Source of the DNA: SAR86 cluster bacterium
GTDB taxonomy: Bacteria; Pseudomonadota; Gammaproteobacteria; Magnimaribacterales; D2472
Reading direction: 5' to 3'
DNA: 64,000 nt
NCBI GenBank assembly: GCA_023703655.1
Contig: CP097973.1
Coordinates: forward strand, 1,261,893-1,325,892
The notes beneath the pieces are model-generated. The model did no database searches. It worked only from the letters and a program-made list of their open reading frames with translations, and had not been told where the DNA came from. This document shows, piece after piece, positions 9,454 to 18,213 of the stretch (the first letter of the stretch is position 1; every line of letters starts with the position of its first letter). The translations under genes were made by a program, and so were the position numbers.

Positions 9454-10030
9454 GCATTATCAAATTGATAGATGGATACCGGATGGGTCTAAAATATTAG
9501 ATTTAGGTTGCGGTGATGGTAGTTTTTTAAAAGACCTTTCTGAAAAAAAAGAAATAACGGGTTTTGGTGTTGAGAATGATTTTGAAAAAATAAATCTTTG
9601 CATAAAAAATGGAGTCTCTGTTCTTCATCATGATATTGATGATGGAGTGAAAGAGTTCAGTGGCATGGATTTTGATATAACAATCATGGCAAGCTCTATC
9701 CAATGCGTAAGAAATCCAAAAAGAGTACTCAAAGATATACTTAAAGTTTCCAAAAGATGCATCATAACAATTCCAAACTTTGGCTACTGGAAAATTAGAT
9801 TCGGTTTGTTTAACGGACGTATGCCTATTTCCAAGAGACTACCAAACAAATGGTATGAAACTAAAAATATTCATCTTTGTACCATCAAGGATTTTGAAGA
9901 ATTGTGTTTGAATAATGAGCTTAAAATAATTGAAAAACACTTTCTTAACGAAGATGGTGAATCTATTAAAAATACCTTTCTAGCAAATCTCTTTGCAGCT
10001 GAGGGAGTCTACCTTGTTGGATCAAGATAA
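9443..10030 (+). CDS. metW: Methionine biosynthesis protein MetW
   Basis: This 195-residue class I SAM-dependent methyltransferase-fold protein has the SAM motif ILDLGCGDGSFL near its N-terminus and the MetW hallmarks ASSIQCVRNPKRVL and ITIPNFGYWKIR. MetW is the regular partner of MetX and is required for efficient homoserine acylation. It overlaps metX by 11 bp. ATG 9443 and ATG 9446 are both possible starts. Confidence 0.93.
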   Translation: MMDRHYQIDRWIPDGSKILDLGCGDGSFLKDLSEKKEITGFGVENDFEKINLCIKNGVSVLHHDIDDGVKEFSGMDFDITIMASSIQCVRNPKRVLKDILKVSKRCIITIPNFGYWKIRFGLFNGRMPISKRLPNKWYETKNIHLCTIKDFEELCLNNELKIIEKHFLNEDGESIKNTFLANLFAAEGVYLVGSR

Positions 10031-10613
10031 AATCTTTGTTATAGCATCTAATAACAAAGGTAAAGTAGCTGAATTCAAGAATTTGTTAGATCCTGTAAAG
10101 ATAATACCTCAGTCTGAGATACGTGACATTGAAGTAGAAGAAACAGCAACCACTTTTGTTGAAAATGCACTTTTAAAAGCAAAAGGAATTTCAAAATTCA
10201 CTGATCATATGGTGATTGCTGATGATTCAGGTTTATTAGTTCCAGAGTTAAACTATGAGCCTGGTTTGAGGTCAGCAAGATATGCATCAAAAAAAGCAAC
10301 TGATTCAGCAAATAAAAAAAAGCTGAAAGAAAAAATTATTGAATATGGTGTTGATTCTTTACCGGCATACTTTGTATGTTTATTGGTCATAATAAAGTCA
10401 ACCAATGATCCAATGCCACTTATCTTTGAGGGAAGAGCATACGGCTCAGTAAAAATTCAATCCAAAGGCGATAATGGTTTCGGTTACGATGATATGTTTT
10501 ACCCAACTGGCTTGGATGAATCATTTGCCTCGATTGATAATAAACTTAAAGCTCAATTAAGTCATAGAGGTAAAGCTATAAAAAAGATGATTGATGCATT
10601 GAAAGAAGCCTAG
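10017..10613 (+). CDS. rdgB: XTP/dITP diphosphatase (RdgB/HAM1)
   Basis: The enzyme hydrolyses non-canonical purine triphosphates such as ITP and XTP. Motifs are VIASNNKGKVAEF at the N-terminus, VADDSGLLVPEL, PGLRSARYA and GDNGFGYDDMFY near the C-terminus, ending with the SHRGKAI motif. No ATG start exists: the frame offers TTG at 9993, 10014 and 10017. I chose TTG 10017, which puts the SNNKGK loop at its usual distance from the N-terminus. It overlaps the metW end. Confidence 0.9.
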   Translation: MDQDKIFVIASNNKGKVAEFKNLLDPVKIIPQSEIRDIEVEETATTFVENALLKAKGISKFTDHMVIADDSGLLVPELNYEPGLRSARYASKKATDSANKKKLKEKIIEYGVDSLPAYFVCLLVIIKSTNDPMPLIFEGRAYGSVKIQSKGDNGFGYDDMFYPTGLDESFASIDNKLKAQLSHRGKAIKKMIDALKEA

Positions 10614-10616
10614 CTT

Positions 10617-11267
10617 TTATTTTTTAGTGAGCATGAAGGTAAAAATCTTTCTTTTTTCGTTTATTGCCTTGAGGTGAAATTTTGTTTTAAATTCAAAATT
10701 TAATTCTTTAATTTTTTCAAATTTATATTTTTTAGATCGTGCTCTTGCTGACTCAATTATTGTCTCAGCATAATCTTCCCAGTCAGTCCTAACAAATAAT
10801 TTGCCTGATTTATTTAACTTTTTATAAATTAAATCTAAGAAATCCTCAGAAAAAAGTCTGCGTTTATTATGTCTTGCTTTTTGCCACGGATCAGGAAACA
10901 AAATATTTATCTCGTCAACTGAGCTGTCACTTAAATTTTCAAAAATCTCTCTTGCATCACCATCAAAGATAAAGATATTTTGTAAAGATTCTTTTTTTAT
11001 TTTCCTTATTAAGCTACCAATCCCAGATAAGTAAACTTCGGATGCAATAATAGTTTTTTCAGGATAATTTAAAGCATAATTAATAGTGTAATCGCCATTT
11101 CCAAATCCAATATCTAAGACCAAATTGGATTTGCTTAGTGAAACTTCGAGACTTTTAAACTTAGCAAAATCAAAATCCTCTAAAAGTGCAATGTGTCTTT
11201 TTTGGCTTTCGGTGAGTCGACCATGCCTATTTACATAGCTTGGCAGAAACTTTTTAATCTTATTCAA
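10617..11267 (-). CDS. trmB: tRNA (guanine-N7)-methyltransferase
   Basis: The 216-residue protein makes m7G46 in tRNA. The SAM-binding motif is [16 protein letters not shown], and the TrmB signature is [17 protein letters not shown]. The N-terminus ends in [13 protein letters not shown], normal for the family. It is convergent with rdgB (3 bp apart) and overlaps thiG by 8 bp. The order thiS-thiG-trmB near rdgB matches Pseudomonas-type genomes. Confidence 0.94.
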   Translation of the reverse strand: MNKIKKFLPSYVNRHGRLTESQKRHIALLEDFDFAKFKSLEVSLSKSNLVLDIGFGNGDYTINYALNYPEKTIIASEVYLSGIGSLIRKIKKESLQNIFIFDGDAREIFENLSDSSVDEINILFPDPWQKARHNKRRLFSEDFLDLIYKKLNKSGKLFVRTDWEDYAETIIESARARSKKYKFEKIKELNFEFKTKFHLKAINEKRKIFTFMLTKK

Positions 11268-12039
11268 TCAAACCCTTTTTTGGAGAAGATGCTGAACCAT
11301 AACTTTTCTTAGGCATTCTGCCCGCCAGAAAGGCCTCTCTTCCGGATAATACTGCTTTTTTCATTGCGCTTGCCATCAAAATAGGATCTTGAGCCATTGC
11401 AACTGCGGTATTCATCAGGATGCCGTCGCAACCAAGCTCCATAGCTATTGAAGCATCAGATGCTGTTCCAACTCCAGCATCCACTATTACAGGTTTCTGA
11501 GAATCCTCAATAATCATACTCAAATTATAAGGATTGATGATTCCCAAGCCGGATCCAATAGGAGATGCAAGTGGCATTATTGCGACGCAACCAGCATCAT
11601 CAAGCTCTTTACAAAATATTGGGTCATCGGAACAATAAACTAAGACTTCAAAACCCTCATCAATTAATACTTGAGCGGCTTTAATTGTTTCTGACATATT
11701 TGGGAAAAGATTTTCTTCATCACCTAAAACTTCTAATTTTACAAATGTTTTACCATCAAGTAGTTCTCTCGATAACTGACAAGTCCTAATAGCATCATCT
11801 GCAGTGAAACATCCTGCTGTATTCGGCAGTATTGTCCATTTTTCTGGATCAATAAAATCAAGCAAATTTGGTTCATTTGAATTTTGACCCAAATTTGTTC
11901 TTCTAATTGCAACTGTTACTATCTCAGCGCCTGAAGCAGAAATAGCGTCTTTAGTTTCCTGAAAATCTTTATACTTGCCTGTACCAAGCATCAAACGAGA
12001 ACTGAAAGAGCGTTCTCCAATTTTTAGTATGTCACTCAT
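11260..12039 (-). CDS. thiG: Thiazole synthase
   Basis: ThiG forms the thiamine thiazole ring from deoxyxylulose phosphate, dehydroglycine and the ThiS thiocarboxylate. The 259-residue TIM barrel shows [42 protein letters not shown] and [13 protein letters not shown]. It overlaps thiS by 4 bp. The other thiamine genes are not in the window, and I see no TPP riboswitch upstream of this cluster. Confidence 0.95.
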   Translation of the reverse strand: MSDILKIGERSFSSRLMLGTGKYKDFQETKDAISASGAEIVTVAIRRTNLGQNSNEPNLLDFIDPEKWTILPNTAGCFTADDAIRTCQLSRELLDGKTFVKLEVLGDEENLFPNMSETIKAAQVLIDEGFEVLVYCSDDPIFCKELDDAGCVAIMPLASPIGSGLGIINPYNLSMIIEDSQKPVIVDAGVGTASDASIAMELGCDGILMNTAVAMAQDPILMASAMKKAVLSGREAFLAGRMPKKSYGSASSPKKGLIE

Positions 12040-12245
12040 CCACCACCTACAGCTTCAACTATTTCGATTTTATCTTGATTTGTTATCAAAAAACTATCAT
12101 GTTGAGACTTGGGAACAATTTCATTATTGATTTCAATAGCAAACCTTTTATTTTCAAGGTTTGAAATTGATATTAGATCTGAGAGTTTGTTAGATTCTAG
12201 GCGTTTGTGCTTTCCGTTGAGAATAACTTCGACCTTAGGCGGCAT
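12036..12245 (-). CDS. thiS: Sulfur carrier protein ThiS
   Basis: The 69-residue ubiquitin-like sulfur carrier ends in the required C-terminal diglycine (VEAVGGG, with one extra Gly). The C-terminal glycine is adenylated and thiocarboxylated for thiazole synthesis. It overlaps the end of rpoH by 11 bp and thiG by 4 bp, so thiamine genes appear to be co-transcribed behind the heat-shock sigma factor. Confidence 0.92.
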   Translation of the reverse strand: MPPKVEVILNGKHKRLESNKLSDLISISNLENKRFAIEINNEIVPKSQHDSFLITNQDKIEIVEAVGGG

Positions 12246-13095
12246 TTGACATTGCTGCTCGCAGCTTCTTTAATGCTCCATTTTCGATTTGTCTGATTCT
12301 TTCAGCTGAAACTTTATATTCAGACGCAAGATCTTGAAGAGTGATTTTATCATCCAGCAAGAATCTTCTATTTATGATATCTTTGCTACGTTCATCTAGA
12401 ATTTCAAGCGCAGCAAATAATTCATCTCTGTTATGGTCTTCAACTTCATCAGCTTCAACCATTATGGCTGGATCAAACCTTTTATCTTCTAGATACTGTG
12501 ATGGAGACATAATCTTTTCATCATCATCTGTATCAGCGGGACCATCAAACGAAGAATCATTTGAAGAAAGCCTATTCTCCATATGTAAAACATCTTTTAC
12601 TTCTACATTCAAATCATCTGCAATTTTTTCAGCCTCGTCTTTGGTAAGCCAATCTAGAGTTTTCTTTTTTCTTCTCAAATTAAAGAAAAGTTTCCTTTGT
12701 GCCTTGGTTGTAGCAATTTTTACTAGGCGCCAATTCTTAAGGATGTATTCATGAATCTCTGCCTTAATCCAATGTACAGCAAATGATACTAGACGCACCC
12801 CTTTTGTAGGATCAAACCTATCAACTGCTTTCATTAAACCTACATTACCTTCTTGAATAATATCAGCCAAAGGCAAACCATAACCGTTATAAGTTCTAGA
12901 TATATGAACAACAAATCTAAGATGTGAAAGCACAAGCTGTCTGGCAGCTTCTAGATCATCGTTTTCATAAAGTTTGTTGGCCAACTCCTTTTCTTGCTCG
13001 ATAGTAAGAATAGGTATCGAATGCACACACGACAGATAGGACTCTATATCCTTACCGGGAGTGGTAAGCTCAATTGGTTGTAAATCAGTACCCAT
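12235..13095 (-). CDS. rpoH: RNA polymerase sigma-32 factor
   Basis: This alternative sigma factor drives heat-shock genes. The 286-residue protein has region 2 with the RpoH pattern LSHLRFVVHISRTYNGYG and ADIIQEGNVGLMKAVDRFDP, a region 3, and region 4 with a C-terminal helix-turn-helix (TLQDLASEYKVSAERIRQIE). Conserved LVSFAVHWIKAEIHEYI and the RpoH-box-type segment following it (KLFFNLR) distinguish it from RpoD. It is the first gene of the rpoH-thiS-thiG-trmB run. Confidence 0.95.
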   Translation of the reverse strand: MGTDLQPIELTTPGKDIESYLSCVHSIPILTIEQEKELANKLYENDDLEAARQLVLSHLRFVVHISRTYNGYGLPLADIIQEGNVGLMKAVDRFDPTKGVRLVSFAVHWIKAEIHEYILKNWRLVKIATTKAQRKLFFNLRRKKKTLDWLTKDEAEKIADDLNVEVKDVLHMENRLSSNDSSFDGPADTDDDEKIMSPSQYLEDKRFDPAIMVEADEVEDHNRDELFAALEILDERSKDIINRRFLLDDKITLQDLASEYKVSAERIRQIENGALKKLRAAMSNAA

Positions 13096-13146
13096 TATAA
13101 AAAATTTGTATAGTTTAATATAAGTATATGTTATTTAAGAAGATAA

Positions 13147-13959
13147 TTATAGCAACTTTTCACTAAATTCATCCACTAATTTTACAATTTCGTTATATCT
13201 TAACCTATTAGATATGGCAAAAAAGCTAGGATTCAAGACGCTATCAGCTTTTCCATAGATAATTTTCTTCTTTGTATGAAGATCATAAATGCCTCCGTTG
13301 TGAGCCTCCAAAACTGCGTTTGCTGCCGCTATATCCCATTCACTGGTTGGACCAAACCTAAAATATAAATCAGCGTTATTTGTGGCAAGCATACAAATCT
13401 TAAGAGAACTCCCAACCGATAAAAAACTATAATCAATTCCCTTATTTTCTAGAAACTGCCTAAATTGGTCATCTTTTTTAGAGGAATGGCTTCTACTTTT
13501 AACGATTACAATAGAATCACTATAAATAGACTTTTTTTGGCTTTCTTTAAATATTGGTCCTTCAGATAACCATATTTCATCTATTGCAGGAGCCGCAACA
13601 TAGCCAAAGATTGATTGCGTATCTTTAACTAAAGCAACATTTATTGTGAATTCACCACTTCTATTTATAAATTCTTTTGTTCCATCTAAAGGATCGATGA
13701 GCCAAAAAAGACTAGGAATTTCTTTTGGGTAAGTATTTTCTTCGGACAGAATTGGAATATCAGGAAACTTGTTAGTCAGCTTTTCTATTAATATATCATT
13801 TACTATCAAGTCTGCTTGTGTAACTGGAGAACCATCTTTTTTTTCATCTACAAAAAAATCCTTCGAATTGTAAATTTCCATAACCTTAGCCGAAAGGATT
13901 GGGTGTATTTCATGGAAAAAATCTTTTACTTCGCTTAAGAAGATAGAGTCATTCTGCAT
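13147..13959 (-). CDS. cysQ: 3'(2'),5'-bisphosphate nucleotidase (CysQ-like)
   Basis: This inositol-monophosphatase-superfamily enzyme hydrolyses PAP to AMP. Metal-binding motifs are DGSPVTQADL, LSEEN, WLIDPLDGTKEFI and WDIAAANAVLEAHGG-like WDIAAANAVLEAHNGG. ATG 13959 (MQNDSIFL) gives 270 residues and overlaps the alkaline phosphatase end by 11 bp; the frame is open to 14013. Its coupling to two further phosphatases suggests a nucleotide/phosphate salvage unit. Confidence 0.9.
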   Translation of the reverse strand: MQNDSIFLSEVKDFFHEIHPILSAKVMEIYNSKDFFVDEKKDGSPVTQADLIVNDILIEKLTNKFPDIPILSEENTYPKEIPSLFWLIDPLDGTKEFINRSGEFTINVALVKDTQSIFGYVAAPAIDEIWLSEGPIFKESQKKSIYSDSIVIVKSRSHSSKKDDQFRQFLENKGIDYSFLSVGSSLKICMLATNNADLYFRFGPTSEWDIAAANAVLEAHNGGIYDLHTKKKIIYGKADSVLNPSFFAISNRLRYNEIVKLVDEFSEKLL

Positions 13960-15082
13960 GCTTATCACAAGATGTAGATGGAGCTTTATCAGCAAGCTCA
14001 ATGATCTTTCCAAAAATATCTACATGGTCAAATGTGCCTGAAAACATTTCTGCACCTGGTCCATATGCAAACACACCTATTGGAGCTAATGTGTGTCTAT
14101 CGGTAGACCACGATATTATTACCTCATTTTGATCTTGTTTTAGAAGATTCAGTCCGCCAGTTTCGTGATCAGATGTAACAATTATTAAGGTGTCATTCCT
14201 GTTTGACGCATAGCCCAAAAGATAGTTAATTGTATTATTGAAGTCTTGATATTCATCAAGCATGGGTTGAACTCTATTATCATGCGACTCCCAGTCAATT
14301 TGGCTGCCCTCTGTCATTAGAAAAAATCTTCCACAGTCATCAGATGAAGATTCAAGGTACTTAACAGCAACCTTTGTCATTGCCAATTGTGTAGGCCCAT
14401 CACCCCTATTAATGCCAGAATCTGCAAACAAACCGATAATTTTTTTTTCGGAATCACTGATGCTTGTGAGTTTTTTAAAATCTAAGTAAAACTGCAACTT
14501 ATCAGTATTTTTAATACGGAAAAACTTTCTGCCTCCACCTAGGGCAATCTTTATGGTAGATTCTGTGAGTTGAGTTGCTATTGCTTCCTCTTTATATCTA
14601 CTATCAATATGAGCGTAGTGCGCTGCAGGGCTTGCATGTGTCACAGATGATGTTGCAACTAGACCTGAATGATAATGATAATCATCTAAAATCTCTGAAA
14701 TATTTTTGACCTCTTGTTTTGCCGAATCAATTCCCAAAAATCTATTCTTAGTCTTCACTCCTGTTGCCCATGCTGTGCCGCTTGCTGCAGAATCTGTATA
14801 TAAATCATCAAATGAGTAGTTGGTGACAATTCCAGAGATGGGCATTCTGTCCACGGCAGTATTAAATTTAGGACCTCCCTCAAATAACCTTGCTAATTTA
14901 ATATGATTGAAACCAACCCCATCTCCAATTACTAAAATAATTTTTTTTGGAACAAAAAAATCTTTTTGAGATAATTTAATAGGGCTGACAGCATTTCCAA
15001 TTTTCACACGCTCAATTTTTTCTTCACACTTTAAGTTAAAGTGCAATGAAAGTAATGCTAAAAACAATATTGTGGTTTTCAT
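13949..15082 (-). CDS. Alkaline phosphatase (PhoA superfamily)
   Basis: The 377-residue exported enzyme has a signal peptide (about 1-19). The first metal site is in IILVIGDGVGFNH, and the catalytic serine is in TDSAASGTAWATG. Further metal ligands are in MTEGSQIDWESHDN, VTSDHETGG and a late histidine region (RHTL). It hydrolyses phosphomonoesters in the periplasm. Its stop overlaps cysQ and its start overlaps the acid phosphatase gene by 4 bp. Confidence 0.93.
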   Translation of the reverse strand: MKTTILFLALLSLHFNLKCEEKIERVKIGNAVSPIKLSQKDFFVPKKIILVIGDGVGFNHIKLARLFEGGPKFNTAVDRMPISGIVTNYSFDDLYTDSAASGTAWATGVKTKNRFLGIDSAKQEVKNISEILDDYHYHSGLVATSSVTHASPAAHYAHIDSRYKEEAIATQLTESTIKIALGGGRKFFRIKNTDKLQFYLDFKKLTSISDSEKKIIGLFADSGINRGDGPTQLAMTKVAVKYLESSSDDCGRFFLMTEGSQIDWESHDNRVQPMLDEYQDFNNTINYLLGYASNRNDTLIIVTSDHETGGLNLLKQDQNEVIISWSTDRHTLAPIGVFAYGPGAEMFSGTFDHVDIFGKIIELADKAPSTSCDKHAE

Positions 15083-15900
15083 TTAGCTTGTAGGACTTTC
15101 TGTCTTATTGCTTTTAACTCTTTTGCTGAACGAGAATAATCATGATCATAGATAGAAGATTCCCAGTCTCCATACTGAGGATTTTCAATCATAAACCATT
15201 TCTTTCCCCAATAATCTTGGTACAAATCAGCAATCTTTTTTCTTTCATTTGGTCCTATCTTATTTTCTTTTAATGAAACAAAATCGCCTAAATTATCACC
15301 AAGTTGAAAAATGATCCTGTAATTTTGGGCTATCATCTGTTTTCTTGGATATTTGTCATCCCCCCAACCATTTTCATCTCTCATCAGTAAAGTATCTTTT
15401 TCATCAGAGATAGGAATACCTAGTTTCTTAAAATTTTCTCTAGTGCTAGATTCGAATTTATGACGTCTATTTGTTACATAGAAAATCTCAATTCCATTAT
15501 TTTTAACTTTTTTCAAAAATTCAATGGCTCCAGGAAGTGCCTTTGCACTTGCCTCAAAGCACCAATCATCCCAACCCTCTGGATAAGAGGTTGAATTGAG
15601 AATTAATCTTGCTTCATATGGTGAGTTATCAAGAATAGTTTCATCTACATCAATAACAATTGCAGGTGGTAATTCATTTATTCTCGTATTATGTTCAGTA
15701 AAAGCATTCCAACTTGTATCGCCTAAAGCTTTCTTTATTGAGTCACCTGCAATGTTATAAGTCTGTTTAATTGCAACATGATGCTCAGCTGCAGTTTGAG
15801 AATATATAACTGCTAACATTCGCTGTTGCTCAGGATGGAAATCATCTGACAAACAAAAATTAGATAATATCAACAAAAAGTAAATTTGAGGTGCTTTCAT
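15079..15900 (-). CDS. HAD-family acid phosphatase, lipoprotein e(P4)-like
   Basis: The 273-residue protein has a signal peptide with ILSNFCLS (a possible lipobox around residue 16). The DDDD-phosphatase motif is PAIVIDVDETILDNS, the second HAD motif is FYVTNRR, and DLGD-like QLGDNLGDF follows. The e(P4) family dephosphorylates nucleoside monophosphates at the cell surface. It is the first gene of a three-gene phosphatase run and is divergent from the small gene at 15942. Confidence 0.9.
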   Translation of the reverse strand: MKAPQIYFLLILSNFCLSDDFHPEQQRMLAVIYSQTAAEHHVAIKQTYNIAGDSIKKALGDTSWNAFTEHNTRINELPPAIVIDVDETILDNSPYEARLILNSTSYPEGWDDWCFEASAKALPGAIEFLKKVKNNGIEIFYVTNRRHKFESSTRENFKKLGIPISDEKDTLLMRDENGWGDDKYPRKQMIAQNYRIIFQLGDNLGDFVSLKENKIGPNERKKIADLYQDYWGKKWFMIENPQYGDWESSIYDHDYSRSAKELKAIRQKVLQAK

Positions 15901-15941
15901 ATATATCTGCTATTATAATTTTGGTCAGTAAAAGTATCTAT

Positions 15942-16103
15942 ATGTTAGAAAGATTTGAAGATAAGTTAGAAAAACTCAAAAAAGGACTTGAGTGGATGTC
16001 AAAAGACAGAAAGGTTGTATTACCCCACCACAAAACTTTTGAGTTGGTTGAAGAGATGCTTGAAATAGTTGAAAGCTTAAAAAAGGAAAAAAATGACAAG
16101 TAA
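15942..16103 (+). CDS. Small conserved-looking hypothetical protein (53 aa)
   Basis: A highly charged peptide with a helical heptad-like pattern (MLERFEDKLEKLKKGLEWM, then FELVEEMLEIVESLKKE). I start it at ATG 15942; the open frame reaches 15891, which would overlap the divergent phosphatase start. Its end overlaps the start of the downstream crotonase gene by 11 bp, consistent with a translated, coupled gene. Function unknown. Confidence 0.6.
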   Translation: MLERFEDKLEKLKKGLEWMSKDRKVVLPHHKTFELVEEMLEIVESLKKEKNDK

Positions 16104-16956
16104 ATATGAAAGTTTTAATCTTGAAATCGAAGATAATATTGCAAATATTATTCTATCGAGGCCTGAACAACTTAATAGCATGTCAAGAAAGTTTTGGGTT
16201 GAACTGCCTGAAATTCTTGAAGAAGTAAATCGTAATTCAGAGATAAGAGTATTAATAATTTCTTCCACTGGTAAACATTTTTGTGCGGGCATGGATTTAT
16301 CAGCATTTGATAACGGTGTAGCAAATATACCAAAAGAAAAAAGGCCAGATAACGCAAGAATTGGTGAGGCGTTATATAGGTCTGCCAGGGAGCTTCAAGA
16401 ATACATATCTAAGCTTGAAAAAATTAGAGTGCCTGTGATTGCTACCATCCATGGAGGATGCATTGGTGGTGCTGTGGATTTAGTTACTGCATGTGATATC
16501 AGGCTTGCTACTACTGATGCATTTTTTTGTATTCAGGAAATAAATATTGGAATGGCAGCAGATGTAGGTACTTTGCAGCGCTTGCCCAGAATAATTCCTG
16601 ATTCAAAGATGCGCGAATTGGCATATACAGGTCGAAGAATGTTGGCTGATGAAGCAAAAGAATCTGGATTAGTTAGTGATGTTTATAATTCGCAAGAGGA
16701 AATGGTGAATGCTGCTAAGGAAATGGCAAATGAAATTGCTAAAAAATCTCCTATAGCTATTTATGGATTAAAAGCTCTTATGAACTACTCCCGAGATCAC
16801 ACTATTAGTGATAGTCTTGACTTCAATGCGCTATGGAGTGGAGCCATGCTAAGCCAAAGAGATATGGAAGAAGCTATAAAAGCTTTTGTTGAGAAAAGAG
16901 AAGCTACTTTTGGAAAAATGGCAGATGTTAAAAACTTTGATGAGGCTGGTAATTAA
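16093..16956 (+). CDS. Enoyl-CoA hydratase/isomerase, dienoyl-CoA isomerase-like
   Basis: This 287-residue crotonase-fold protein has the oxyanion-hole motifs STGKHFCAGMDLSAF and IHGGCIGGAVDLV. The stretch EINIGMAADVGTLQRLPRII resembles delta(3,5)-delta(2,4)-dienoyl-CoA isomerases, and the acidic residues D-V-G in it fit that chemistry. A role in degrading unsaturated fatty acids is likely. It is convergent with yaaA (4 bp overlap). Confidence 0.87.
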   Translation: MTSKYESFNLEIEDNIANIILSRPEQLNSMSRKFWVELPEILEEVNRNSEIRVLIISSTGKHFCAGMDLSAFDNGVANIPKEKRPDNARIGEALYRSARELQEYISKLEKIRVPVIATIHGGCIGGAVDLVTACDIRLATTDAFFCIQEINIGMAADVGTLQRLPRIIPDSKMRELAYTGRRMLADEAKESGLVSDVYNSQEEMVNAAKEMANEIAKKSPIAIYGLKALMNYSRDHTISDSLDFNALWSGAMLSQRDMEEAIKAFVEKREATFGKMADVKNFDEAGN

Positions 16957-17723
16957 AGTTTCCTATGAAAAACTGGGTTCTCGTAAGTAGAATCTGACTT
17001 AAAAAATTTATATCCATCTAAATTGAAATTTATTAAATCTTTTGGATCAGTGATCCGATTCTGTATTATAAATTTCGTCATTAAACCTCGAGCTTTCTTT
17101 GCGTAAAAACTAATGATTTTAAATTGACCGTTTTTATAATCTTTAAAAATAGGAGAAATAACACTAACCTTGTTTCTGATGTTTGAAAGAGATTTGAAAT
17201 ACTCTTCCGATGCAAGATTGATGAGTGTATCCGAACCATTCTCAGAAATTTCATTAACAATCATATCGGTAATTTTTTCACCCCAAAACTCATATAAATT
17301 TTTACCTTTTGGATTAAGCAACTTAGTGCCCATTTCAAGCCTGTAGGGCTCTACAACATCAAGAGGTCTAAGCGATCCATAAAGACCAGATAAAATTCTG
17401 AGATGTTTTTGCGAAAATTCAATATCCTTTTCATTAAAAGTATCTGCTTCAAGACCCTTATAGACATCACCTTGAAAAACAAACATCGCTTGCTTAGCAT
17501 TAGAGTTTAGTTGTCTTTGTCCTTCCCAATTTTGATACCTGTCGTAATTAAGAGTAGCTAGCTTGTCACTTAGACTCATTAGTGAAGCAATATCTTTCGG
17601 TTCTTTTTCTTGAAGTTCACTAATTAGTACCTTTGATTCATCTAAAAAACTCGGGCTAGTAGACAGTCCAACGTTAATTGGGTCAAAATCAAGTGTTTTT
17701 GCTGGAGAAATAACTATAATCAT
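16953..17723 (-). CDS. yaaA: YaaA peroxide-stress protein (DUF328/UPF0246)
   Basis: The 256-residue protein opens with the family signature MIIVISPAKTLDF and contains MFVFQGDVYKGL and ILSGLYGSLRPLDVVEPYRLEMG, with a basic DNA-binding-type C-terminal half (INLASEEYFKSL). E. coli YaaA lowers intracellular iron and DNA damage under peroxide stress. It is a single gene between convergent and divergent neighbours. Confidence 0.93.
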   Translation of the reverse strand: MIIVISPAKTLDFDPINVGLSTSPSFLDESKVLISELQEKEPKDIASLMSLSDKLATLNYDRYQNWEGQRQLNSNAKQAMFVFQGDVYKGLEADTFNEKDIEFSQKHLRILSGLYGSLRPLDVVEPYRLEMGTKLLNPKGKNLYEFWGEKITDMIVNEISENGSDTLINLASEEYFKSLSNIRNKVSVISPIFKDYKNGQFKIISFYAKKARGLMTKFIIQNRITDPKDLINFNLDGYKFFKSDSTYENPVFHRKL

Positions 17724-17760
17724 TTTTTCTATTTTAACTAAATATATTTAAGATACATTA

Positions 17761-18213
17761 ATGACAACACATTTAGGAAGGTTTTTTTCGCTATTACTGC
17801 CTATTATTATTGTCTTGAACGTATTAATTGTGCTATCAAGATATGTATTTGGTGTTGGATTAGTTGCTTTTCAAGAGCTAGTGCTTTATTTACATGCAAT
17901 CATTTTTTTAGGTTGTGCTGGATGGGTATTACTTAAGGATGAACACGTCAGAGTAGATATTTTTTATCGTGATCAAAGTAATAAAAAAAAGAACTTAGTC
18001 AATTTTATTGGGATAGTTTTTTTTCTATTACCATCGGTTTTTGTAATTGGTTGGTACTCTATCGATTTTATAGTGATTTCATGGTCGATTGGAGAAAGTT
18101 CTACTGAGCCTGGAGGCTTACCATATGTTTATATCCAGAAATCTTTTATCCTGCTATTCCCTGTATTGCTGTTTTTAGCATCAATCAAGTTATTAATTAG
18201 GTTATGGAAATAA
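17761..18213 (+). CDS. TRAP transporter small permease (DctQ type)
   Basis: The 150-residue protein has four membrane segments and the DctQ-like motifs VLSRYVFGVGLVAFQELV and GCAGWVLLKDEHVRVDIFY. It pairs with the large permease, whose start it overlaps by 10 bp. The matching periplasmic binding protein is probably the one at 21101-22174. Confidence 0.92.
   Translation: MTTHLGRFFSLLLPIIIVLNVLIVLSRYVFGVGLVAFQELVLYLHAIIFLGCAGWVLLKDEHVRVDIFYRDQSNKKKNLVNFIGIVFFLLPSVFVIGWYSIDFIVISWSIGESSTEPGGLPYVYIQKSFILLFPVLLFLASIKLLIRLWK

Noticed and set aside
11260..13095. TPP riboswitch for the thiamine genes
   Set aside because: thiS and thiG overlap or follow rpoH without a leader, and no THI-box-like sequence is seen upstream of rpoH.
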